From contig CAJXQI010000002.1 of NCBI GenBank assembly GCA_913058395.1, forward strand, positions 245,666 through 309,665: a stretch of DNA of 64,000 nucleotides, in the 5' to 3' direction. The stretch comes from an uncultured Colwellia sp. (GTDB lineage: Bacteria; Pseudomonadota; Gammaproteobacteria; Enterobacterales; Alteromonadaceae). The position numbers and the translations under genes were made by a program. The notes under the pieces were generated by a model, which did no database searches, was not told the DNA's origin, and worked only from the letters and a program-made list of their open reading frames with translations. Of this stretch, positions 56,952 to 64,000 are shown piece after piece; within the stretch, counting starts at the first letter, position 1, and every line of letters starts with the position of its first letter.

Positions 56952-57451
56952 TGCGTAGAATATTGGCGATATTGTTAGAAAACGAAGCGGGATCATTATC
57001 ACGTATTGTTGGCTTATTCTCACAGCGTGCTTTTAACATTGTAAGTCTAACGGTTGCACCAACAGAAGATGCAAGTTTATCTCGTATTACCATTGCGACC
57101 GAAGGTGACGATAAAATTCTTGAGCAAATAGTTAAGCAAGTTAATAAACTTATTGATGTACTAAAAATTACCGATTTAACTGAGCGACAGCATGTTGAAC
57201 GGGAATTATTACTGATTAAAGTATTAGCGATGAATGATAAGTCACGTACTGAAGTAAAACGCATTACTGATATTTTTCGCGGAGCAATAATAGATATTGG
57301 CAAACAGGTTTACACCATTCAACTAACTGGTGACGCCGATAAATTAAATGCCTTTATTAATACCCTTGCTAATGAAACTGAGATTATTGAATCGGTACGC
57401 TCAGGGTGTGTAGGCATTGCTCGTGGTGAGAAGGCTTTACGAGCAAAGTAG
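56951..57451 (+). CDS. ilvH: Acetolactate synthase small (regulatory) subunit
   Basis: ACT-domain subunit that stimulates IlvI and confers valine inhibition (family knowledge). It has 166 residues (E. coli 163). RRILAILLENEAGSLSRIVG and FSQRAFNIVSLTVAPTED form the valine-binding ACT domain; the C-terminal domain (about 80-166) has RELLLIKV and RSGCVGIARGE. Its start overlaps the ilvI stop by one base, so expression is coupled. Confidence 0.97.
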   Translation: MRRILAILLENEAGSLSRIVGLFSQRAFNIVSLTVAPTEDASLSRITIATEGDDKILEQIVKQVNKLIDVLKITDLTERQHVERELLLIKVLAMNDKSRTEVKRITDIFRGAIIDIGKQVYTIQLTGDADKLNAFINTLANETEIIESVRSGCVGIARGEKALRAK

Positions 57452-57495
57452 TAACCTCCTTTAAGCTTAAGCAATAGCAATTTATTTTCCCCAAA

Positions 57496-57522
57496 AAAAA
57501 GCCAGCAAAATGCTGGCTTTTT
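57496..57522. terminator. Bidirectional terminator between ilvH and the DUF3466 gene
   Basis: AAAAAGCCAGCA pairs perfectly with TGCTGGCTTTTT around AAA. It ends ilvIH on the plus strand and the convergent DUF3466 gene on the minus strand. Confidence 0.93.
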
Positions 57523-57546
57523 CTATGTCAACTGAACTTATGCTAA

Positions 57547-59310
57547 CTATTTAAAGCGACGTCTCAATCCTGCAAACATTAACAAGACTAAGCCGGTTAA
57601 ACCAAAGCCTGCACCTTGACGTTCGACTTTTTCTTCAACAATAGAACAATCTTCAATTTCACCATCTGTTGGCTTTAACGTTACTGCACGAACAACATCT
57701 TCCATAAGTTGTTCACCTTTCTCGTCAACCATCAAGTTACCTTTTGAGTCTCTACGCGGTACTTTAATTAATGCTGTTGCCGAAATTTCATTGGCATCAT
57801 TAATATCTCGCGCTTCGATTACTGTATAGCCACTATCACAAGCTAAAAAGCTATTTAAATCAGTAAAGGTTTTAGCGGTCATGTCATATAAAAAACCATG
57901 AGTACGTCTAGGGTTAGCACCATTACTATCGTTATGGGTTTCATATTCCCCTTCACCGACAATCATACCCTTTTCATTAATTGCCCGTGCGGTACTTGAA
58001 CTACCAGTAAAAAAATCATCTGGGAATTCCATGGTCATATTCTCAGCATTAGTATCAACATGGTAAAACTTCGTTCTTTGATTACCATTTACAAATGTAT
58101 TTACGTGCCCCACGGCAATACCTGCATCGTTAATATCATAAGCACGTGAATCAAAGTACTTACTATGATCGTCGGTATAGTCAGTCACCTCTCCATTTTT
58201 ATATACAACGGCATAAAAATTTCGGCTTTCAAATTGACTAGGATTCGTTTCATTTTCGTCGATCCAACCGTGAGCAAAACCAACTACAACACCGTGGTTA
58301 TTCACCGCCTGAGCATAATTAACATATTCACGTTCATCATCTTCATGTGGAGTTACTAAATGCCCCAAAATTTCTGACGTTACAATTCCCTGCGCATCAA
58401 TAGTCCATTTAATTGCTTCAGTATTATAAGCATTAGCGATTAAACGTTGTACACATACTTTAAATGGTAAGTCATCAAGTATATCAGGGTCTGCACAACC
58501 ACCAGTTTCATCAACAATTCTATCTATTGTATCCTGATCAATACTGGTGCTTGCATAACCAACGGCAATATGAGATTCACTAATATCTAAGATTGCCGAT
58601 TCACCACCAAAGCGCTGCTCTTCAGGTAAGTCAGTCTCACTAGGAGGAATAACTTCTACAATATTTGCACCACCGTCAGGAGAGAAAAAGCCACGAGTAG
58701 TAAAATCTCGTACCCAATGTGTAACTTCATCATCATCACTTTCAGTAAAATCTAGAGGTAAATAAGGTGCTGATGCATTGCCATATACCCAACCTTCATC
58801 AGTAATACCACTAATATACTCTTTTGTTGATCGGGTATAGATATCGGTACCCACAAACTTTTCATCAAAAACATTAAATAGTTCAACCTGACCACTTAAA
58901 TTGGTCATGGCAAAAATATCACCAATTTTTTGGTATAAGGTATCGCTTGCTTTTGCTTTTAAAAAACGAATAACCCATGAAAGATCATTGGCGGTTGGGT
59001 TTCCATTACGTAATGCCGTTTCATTTTCGATATCATTTAACTCGTGAACTATTTCATGGCTATTCTCGGCTAAAGAAACTATGGTGTCATAGTCATCTTC
59101 GTCTAAATACTGATATTGCACCGGAAAATTATAAACATCGGTGCCAGAAATAGCGGCTTCACCATTAATATTTTCTTGCTGTGCGTAGGTATATTTTAAT
59201 GAAGAAACGTCACCTTTATCGAAAACTTTATACGTTTCAGCATTAACAGCAGACATTCCTAATGCACTAGTAATACCTAGCGCTAAAATTGATTTTAAAA
59301 ATTGATTCAT
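57547..59310 (-). CDS. DUF3466 family exported protein
   Basis: The ATG at 59310 (MNQFLKSILALGITSALGMS) gives 587 residues with a signal peptide ending at AVNA; a GTG six codons earlier is less likely. Repeated blocks such as ARAINEKGMIVGEGEY, AYDINDAGIAVGHVNTF and AQAVNNHGVVVGFAHGW match DUF3466, where each resembles a beta-propeller blade. The C-terminus GAGFGLTGLVLLMFAGLRRR (membrane segment plus arginines) is like GlyGly-CTERM sorting signals. It is followed by a shared terminator. Function unknown. Confidence 0.85.
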   Translation of the reverse strand: MNQFLKSILALGITSALGMSAVNAETYKVFDKGDVSSLKYTYAQQENINGEAAISGTDVYNFPVQYQYLDEDDYDTIVSLAENSHEIVHELNDIENETALRNGNPTANDLSWVIRFLKAKASDTLYQKIGDIFAMTNLSGQVELFNVFDEKFVGTDIYTRSTKEYISGITDEGWVYGNASAPYLPLDFTESDDDEVTHWVRDFTTRGFFSPDGGANIVEVIPPSETDLPEEQRFGGESAILDISESHIAVGYASTSIDQDTIDRIVDETGGCADPDILDDLPFKVCVQRLIANAYNTEAIKWTIDAQGIVTSEILGHLVTPHEDDEREYVNYAQAVNNHGVVVGFAHGWIDENETNPSQFESRNFYAVVYKNGEVTDYTDDHSKYFDSRAYDINDAGIAVGHVNTFVNGNQRTKFYHVDTNAENMTMEFPDDFFTGSSSTARAINEKGMIVGEGEYETHNDSNGANPRRTHGFLYDMTAKTFTDLNSFLACDSGYTVIEARDINDANEISATALIKVPRRDSKGNLMVDEKGEQLMEDVVRAVTLKPTDGEIEDCSIVEEKVERQGAGFGLTGLVLLMFAGLRRRFK

Positions 59311-59336
59311 GTAACTACTTAAACTCACTATCGTTA

Positions 59337-61244
59337 TTATTCATCTAATTCTTGCCACCTAGCATAGGCAACTTCGAGTTTGGACTCACTTTCAGCTAAC
59401 TGGTTCAATATTTTATTGCTCAGCTCTTGGGCTTGGCTAAAAAAGTCGCTTTGATTTACTTGCTGCTGCAATTCATCAATTAAATTTTCTAGCGTATCTA
59501 TCTGTCCAGGTAGTTCTTCTAATTCTCTTTTTTCTTTAAAAGAAAGCTTTTTCTTGCTAACGGGTTCATTTTTTACAACAGTGGCAGCGACCTTAGCTTT
59601 CTCTTCTTTGACTATTGGCTTTGCCATTGCTTCACGTTGTTTATCTTTATAAGCAACGTATTCGTCAACATCATCATAACCACCCACTATTTGAGTAATA
59701 TGCCCAGTACCATCAAAATATAGGCAACTACTTACACAATTATTAACGAAATCACGATCATGGCTGACTAAAATAACCGTTCCTGCATAATTTGCAACGA
59801 CTTCTTCTAATAATTCTAATGTTTCAATATCCAAATCATTGGTCGGCTCATCCAGTATTAGTAAATTACTTGGACGTAGAAATAATCTTGCTAATAATAA
59901 TCGGTTCTTCTCACCACCAGATAAAGCACGAACAGGTGTTCTTGCTCGTTTAGGACTAAAAAGAAAGTCTTGTAAGTAACCCAATACGTGTCGTGGTTTT
60001 CCGTTCACCATGACCTCTTGTTTACCTTCACCAACGATTTCTTGTACAGTTTTATTCACATCTAAGGCATCACGATGCTGATCAAAATAAGCAATTTCTA
60101 AATTAACACCTGAACGCATTTTACCGCTAGTAGCTTCTAGCTTACCCATGATCATTTTAATCAAGGTTGATTTACCCGTACCATTTGCACCGATAAATGC
60201 TAAGCGATCATTGCGTGTGATCAATAAATCTAAGCTTTTGATGATGACTTTATCATCGAACGCGATAGATACTTGCTCTGATTCAAATACCAATTTACCT
60301 GAACGATCACCTTGGGTAATATTCATCGTGCTTTGATTACGTACATCACGACGAGCTTGGCGTTCATTTCGAAGTTTCTCAAGTGCTCTTACTCGACCTT
60401 CATTACGCGTACGACGAGCTTTTACACCTTGTCTGATCCAAACTTCTTCTTCAGCTAGTTTTTTATCAAATAGTGCATTTTGTTGCGATTCAACTTGTAT
60501 ATCATGAGCTTTCTGCTCAATGTATAAATCATAGTTACCTGGGTAACTTTTCAAAATACCGCGATCGAGGTCAAGAATACGTGTCGATACACCACGAATG
60601 AACGCTCTATCATGACTAATAAACAGTATCGTGCCAGCAAAGTCTTTTAAGAATGATTCTAACCACAAAACACTTTTTATATCTAAATGGTTCGTCGGTT
60701 CGTCAAGCAGTAAAATATCTGGTGCTGTCACAAGCGCTTTAGCTAATGCAAGCTTACGCAGCCAACCACCTGATAAATCGCAAATATTATCATCAGCATT
60801 TAAAGACAAAGTAGTCATTACTTGTTCTATACGCTGTTCATCTTGCCAAGCATCGGCAAGCTCAAGCTGTTCTTGGACATTGGCTAATTTATTTAAATTG
60901 GCTTCCGAAGGGTCTTCAGTTACATCGTGAATAATGACATGATAACGTTTAATTAAATCAGCATTCTTCTTTACACCTTGGGCGATATAGTCAAACACAC
61001 TGATATCTGAAGACTCTGGTGGGTCTTGCTCTAACATCGCAACTTGCATAGTACTAGACTTAAGCACTTGACCATCATCAAGCACTTGCAAGCCCATTAA
61101 TACTTTCATTAGTGTAGATTTTCCGGCGCCATTTCTGCCGACTAAACAAATGCGCTCGCCTGTTTGTACACTTAAGTCTGCTTTATCTAAGACTTTGTCT
61201 TCACCAAAGGCCAACTCGCCTTGTGAAATACGAATTAATTCCAT
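59337..61244 (-). CDS. uup: ABC-F ATPase Uup
   Basis: Soluble twin-ATPase of the ABC-F family, acting on ribosomes or branched DNA intermediates (family knowledge). It has 635 residues, the E. coli length. Two cassettes are present: Walker A GRNGAGKS and GANGTGKS, signatures LSGGWLRK and LSGGEKNR, Walker B ILLLDEPTNHLDI and LLILDEPTNDLDI. A linker with basic helices (about 240-300) and a coiled-coil C-terminal domain (about 560-635), the DNA-binding part of Uup, complete it. It precedes a glutaredoxin-like gene by 3 bases. Confidence 0.95.
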   Translation of the reverse strand: MELIRISQGELAFGEDKVLDKADLSVQTGERICLVGRNGAGKSTLMKVLMGLQVLDDGQVLKSSTMQVAMLEQDPPESSDISVFDYIAQGVKKNADLIKRYHVIIHDVTEDPSEANLNKLANVQEQLELADAWQDEQRIEQVMTTLSLNADDNICDLSGGWLRKLALAKALVTAPDILLLDEPTNHLDIKSVLWLESFLKDFAGTILFISHDRAFIRGVSTRILDLDRGILKSYPGNYDLYIEQKAHDIQVESQQNALFDKKLAEEEVWIRQGVKARRTRNEGRVRALEKLRNERQARRDVRNQSTMNITQGDRSGKLVFESEQVSIAFDDKVIIKSLDLLITRNDRLAFIGANGTGKSTLIKMIMGKLEATSGKMRSGVNLEIAYFDQHRDALDVNKTVQEIVGEGKQEVMVNGKPRHVLGYLQDFLFSPKRARTPVRALSGGEKNRLLLARLFLRPSNLLILDEPTNDLDIETLELLEEVVANYAGTVILVSHDRDFVNNCVSSCLYFDGTGHITQIVGGYDDVDEYVAYKDKQREAMAKPIVKEEKAKVAATVVKNEPVSKKKLSFKEKRELEELPGQIDTLENLIDELQQQVNQSDFFSQAQELSNKILNQLAESESKLEVAYARWQELDE

Positions 61245-61247
61245 AAA

Positions 61248-61478
61248 TTACAACAACTCCAAAATTTGCTTCTGTTCAAATGGCCAAAATAATTTCGCCT
61301 GATCTGATAAACGCTCTAACACCGGAATACTAATACGATACAATTCCACTAACTTTTCATCATCAATAATATCGACAACATTAATATCAGCTTCTGGCAT
61401 TACTTGCTCGCACAATGCCAATGCATCCTCACACAAATGACAACCTTCAGTGCCATATAAATTAAACTTCGCAGACAT
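61248..61478 (-). CDS. Glutaredoxin-like protein
   Basis: A 76-residue protein with thioredoxin fold: FNLYGTEGCHLCEDALALCE, so a CHLC redox motif at residues 13-16, and ISIPVLERL with the cis-proline. It matches the small glutaredoxin-like family often found between rlmKL and uup in this order in Alteromonadales and Vibrionaceae. It lies one base after the rlmKL stop, hence cotranscribed. Its partner is unknown. Confidence 0.88.
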   Translation of the reverse strand: MSAKFNLYGTEGCHLCEDALALCEQVMPEADINVVDIIDDEKLVELYRISIPVLERLSDQAKLFWPFEQKQILELL

Positions 61479-61479
61479 A

Positions 61480-63609
61480 CTAATTAGCCTTACGGGTAAA
61501 TAACCAACTATTGTGAATATGCTTATTACGTTGAAAATCTTTATCTCGCGTTTTATCGCTCAACTCTTGCACATTTAAACCCAATGCAGATATTGCATCG
61601 AAGTCCATTTTAAAATTACGCTTATTGTTGGTAAACATTAATTCACCGCCTTCAGCTAGAGACTTCAAGCCATCAGTAATTAAACTTACGTGATCACGTT
61701 GAACATCGAAACTTTCACCCATGCGCTTTGAATTAGAAAATGTTGGTGGGTCAATAAATACCACATCAAATTTCTGTTCATTGTTCTTCAACCATTGCAA
61801 ACAATCAGCTTGAATAAACTGATATTTATGGCCACTTAGGTTGTTTAATAAAAAGTTATCTTCTGCCCAACTCAAGTAAGTTTTTGACATATCAACGGTG
61901 GTTACAGTGCTTGCGCCATGCAATGCCGCTTGTAGCGATACCGAGCCGGTATAAGAAAATAAATTTAAAAGTGATTTATTTTTTGCTTTTTTTGCCACTA
62001 TTTGACGCGTTTTTCGGTGATCCAAAAATAAGCCTGTATCTAAATAATCCCACAGGTTCACCTTTAGCTTCGCACCATACTCATCAACAACCATAGATTT
62101 TTTAGATTGTTCAACACGCTGATATTGGTCTTTACCCTTTTGTTTACTACGAGTTTTAATAACCACTTTGTCAGTCGGCACTTCAAGTACTTTCGGCGCA
62201 AAATAAACCACTTCTTGTAAACGCTTAGCCACTTTTTCTGGCTCAATTTTGGCTGGCGCAGCGTATTCATGGATAACAAGATGATCAGCATATACATCAA
62301 CAGCAACATTATATTCTGGAATGTCAGCATCATATAAACGGTAACACTGAACTTGTTCTTGCTTAAGCCAGCTTTTTAAGTTTTTCTTATTTTTTAATAG
62401 TCGATTAGCAAACGCTGAGTCTTTTTGCTCAAATTCAGCATTAACATTACTACTAGCCACTTGCTTTTCATCTAAGTTATAAATGGCAAACTGACAATCT
62501 AATGGGCCATTTTTAAACTTATAACGTTTAAAGCTGACCATTTTCATCATGGCTAACAGTTCAACGTTCGCCGTTAATACCGCTACGCGCCAATTAATAA
62601 AATGAGACTTAAATTTCTGTCCTAGTAAAGCAAAACATTCTACAAGCTCTGGTAACTCACCAATTCGTTCACCGTATGGAGGGTTGAATAAAATAGTGCC
62701 TTTTGGACCAAAAGCATTTTTCATCTCACTCGCATTTTTGCACGAGAACTCAATAAACCTTTGTATTCCAGCATTTTTAGCATTCTGCTGAGCTGTTTTT
62801 AGTACTCTACTATCAAGATCAATACCGAAGACTTTAGTTTTAAGCTGCGTTAAACCAACATGCGACTTTTCTATTGCCGCAGATTTTGCAGACTTCCAGT
62901 CTTCAATCTGATGTCCCAACCAATAATCAAAACCCCATTGCACTCTATCAATACCAGGAGCATAACCAGCCGCCATTAATACAGCTTCGATTAAAACGGT
63001 ACCTGAACCACACATAGGGTCAACTAATGGCTTAGTTGTATCATCCAACCAACCTGAACGTGTAATGATTGCCGCAGCTAAATGTTCTTTTAATGGTGCG
63101 GCACCTGTATTTTCACGATAGCCACGCTTAAATAAGCCTCGTCCAGAAAAGTCCAAATAAATAGCAACCTTGTCTCTTAGCAGTCTTGCTTGGAAACTAA
63201 TTTGTGGCGCTGACTTATCAATAGATGGCCGTTCTTCATTTAACTCACGAAAATGATCAACAACAGCATCTTTAACCGTTAATGCACCAAATTGACTATT
63301 TCTAATTTCATCACTCGTACCAACAAAGTCAATAGCAAAGGTTTTATCAACAGAGAACGCTTCAGACCAAGCGATTGATTTGGCTGCTGTATATAGTTGT
63401 TCTTTATTTGCCGCATCGCCCTCGCCTAGTTTTAGCAATACGCGAGTCGCTAAACGCAAATGCAGACATATATGATATGCATGTTCAATTGTTGAGTTGA
63501 AATAAACACCTTCAGGCTTTTGAACAACTTGTTCGGCTTTTAATTCTTTAAGTTCTTGTGCCAGTAATATTTCAATTCCTGGGGAGGTTAATGCTAAAAA
63601 TTGCTGCAT
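61480..63609 (-). CDS. rlmL: Bifunctional 23S rRNA m2G2445 / m7G2069 methyltransferase
   Basis: Fused methyltransferase (RlmKL) modifying helix 74 of 23S rRNA (family knowledge). It has 709 residues (E. coli 702). A THUMP domain (about 45-155) precedes the N-terminal methyltransferase, with DPMCGSGTVLIEAVLMAAGY and FNPPYGERIGEL. The C-terminal methyltransferase shows NLFSYTGSVSLQAALHGAST and FIDPPTFSNSKRMGESFDV. It heads the rlmKL-grx-uup unit. Confidence 0.95.
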   Translation of the reverse strand: MQQFLALTSPGIEILLAQELKELKAEQVVQKPEGVYFNSTIEHAYHICLHLRLATRVLLKLGEGDAANKEQLYTAAKSIAWSEAFSVDKTFAIDFVGTSDEIRNSQFGALTVKDAVVDHFRELNEERPSIDKSAPQISFQARLLRDKVAIYLDFSGRGLFKRGYRENTGAAPLKEHLAAAIITRSGWLDDTTKPLVDPMCGSGTVLIEAVLMAAGYAPGIDRVQWGFDYWLGHQIEDWKSAKSAAIEKSHVGLTQLKTKVFGIDLDSRVLKTAQQNAKNAGIQRFIEFSCKNASEMKNAFGPKGTILFNPPYGERIGELPELVECFALLGQKFKSHFINWRVAVLTANVELLAMMKMVSFKRYKFKNGPLDCQFAIYNLDEKQVASSNVNAEFEQKDSAFANRLLKNKKNLKSWLKQEQVQCYRLYDADIPEYNVAVDVYADHLVIHEYAAPAKIEPEKVAKRLQEVVYFAPKVLEVPTDKVVIKTRSKQKGKDQYQRVEQSKKSMVVDEYGAKLKVNLWDYLDTGLFLDHRKTRQIVAKKAKNKSLLNLFSYTGSVSLQAALHGASTVTTVDMSKTYLSWAEDNFLLNNLSGHKYQFIQADCLQWLKNNEQKFDVVFIDPPTFSNSKRMGESFDVQRDHVSLITDGLKSLAEGGELMFTNNKRNFKMDFDAISALGLNVQELSDKTRDKDFQRNKHIHNSWLFTRKAN

Positions 63610-63958
63610 AAAGGTTTTCCAATCTAATTTATGCCCGCGATTATAAACTAAAGAGCCACTTTACTTATAGCCATTTTACAAATTTGAGCAAAGTAACTAC
63701 AAATAGCTAAATTATTCAGGTTACTTTTTAGAAATCTAGAAAGATCGTGTGAATTACGAGTCATTAAAGAGCAAAAAAACAGCAAGTACAAAACAAATGA
63801 GATTAAAGCATTAAATAAACTTAAAACAGGTTGCAAATCATCTGAGGTATCCTTATTATACGCCTCGCTTTCAGGGAGCAAGCAATTGCCTTTCAAAAAA
63901 GTATTCTTGAGTTTGAATTAAAATAACTTGGCTTACCTAGTTTACTAGGTCATTCGGA
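63610..63958. other. Intergenic region before tRNA-Met
   Basis: It holds the promoters of rlmKL (minus) and the tRNA gene (plus). I see no gene here; an 82-codon minus-strand frame at 63648-63896 looks accidental. No hairpin of note apart from CCTAGTTTACTAGG at 63936. Confidence 0.4.
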
Positions 63959-64000
63959 CGCGGGATGGAGCAGCCTGGTAGCTCGTCGGGCTCATAACCC
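63959..64000 (+). tRNA. Initiator tRNA-Met (CAT), 5' part
   Basis: CGCGGGATGGAGCAGCCTGG starts the acceptor and D arm, followed by the anticodon stem with CTCATAA: anticodon CAT at 63993-63995 with GGG before and CCC after it. The 5' C (unpaired with position 72) and the three G-C pairs of the anticodon stem are the hallmarks of bacterial initiator tRNA. The 3' half is beyond the window. Confidence 0.95.

Noticed and set aside
63648..63896. 82-codon minus-strand frame before the tRNA
   Set aside because: No ribosome site, no family, and composition of AT-rich intergenic DNA.

Overview
The window is a contiguous stretch of a low-GC marine gammaproteobacterial chromosome. Gene content, gene order (rpsB-tsf-pyrH-frr-uppS-cdsA-dxr-rseP, map-glnD-dapD, rnm-yciO-scpA-scpB-rluB divergent from trpEGDCFBA, rnd-ycgL-mltB-like-ycgN) and DUF3549/DUF3301/DUF3466 genes point to Alteromonadales, most likely a Colwelliaceae member (Colwellia/Thalassotalea type). 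This taxonomic call is inference from the proteins, not from an alignment. Most of the window is ordinary housekeeping DNA. Accessory or odd material sits at 15.8-18.4 kb, 22.4-22.7 kb, 24.4-27.0 kb, 42.0-45.0 kb and 46.7-54.7 kb.

Layout. 1-7.0 kb (minus strand): RseP (cut by the window edge), the isoprenoid/phospholipid genes dxr, uppS and cdsA, then frr, pyrH, tsf and rpsB, with a good rpsB promoter and long leader. 7.2-12.4 kb (plus): a DsbA-fold protein, map, glnD, dapD. 12.7-15.8 kb: small lipoprotein, yqcC-truC, DUF3549 and DUF3301. 15.9-18.0 kb: two intergenic arrays of tiny hairpins, most with a TCC-containing loop, flank a DUF805-like membrane gene that looks frameshifted. 18.4-24.4 kb: CopD-like protein, pntAB, a 265-bp element with inverted ends, a gamma-class carbonic anhydrase-like protein and a membrane protein. 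24.4-27.0 kb: three unrecognised proteins, two with strongly acidic tails, next to a minimal J-domain protein. 27.0-34.7 kb: ycgN, lytic transglycosylase, ycgL, rnd, rluB, scpBA, yciO, rnm. 34.7-42.0 kb: the complete tryptophan operon, preceded by a WWW leader peptide, a classical attenuator and, unexpectedly, a second Trp-rich short ORF. 42.0-46.7 kb: an unknown membrane-anchored protein, an RhlE-type helicase and glnS. The 3' end of glnS and its terminator are present twice, the second copy as a decayed pseudogene beyond the helicase. 46.7-54.7 kb: a two-gene pilin/PilC-like set, several secreted proteins and lipoproteins, and an alpha/beta hydrolase. 54.7-57.5 kb: ilvIH behind a branched-chain leader peptide and attenuator. 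57.5-63.6 kb: DUF3466 protein, uup, a glutaredoxin-like protein and rlmKL. The right edge cuts an initiator tRNA-Met gene.

Two amino-acid operons (trp and ilvIH) show transcription attenuation readable in the sequence. The most unusual signals are the families of mini-hairpins whose stems differ but whose loops agree, the duplicated glnS 3' end around the helicase, the tandem Trp-rich leaders and the acidic-protein/J-domain cluster. No CRISPR array, prophage, integrase or transposase gene was seen.
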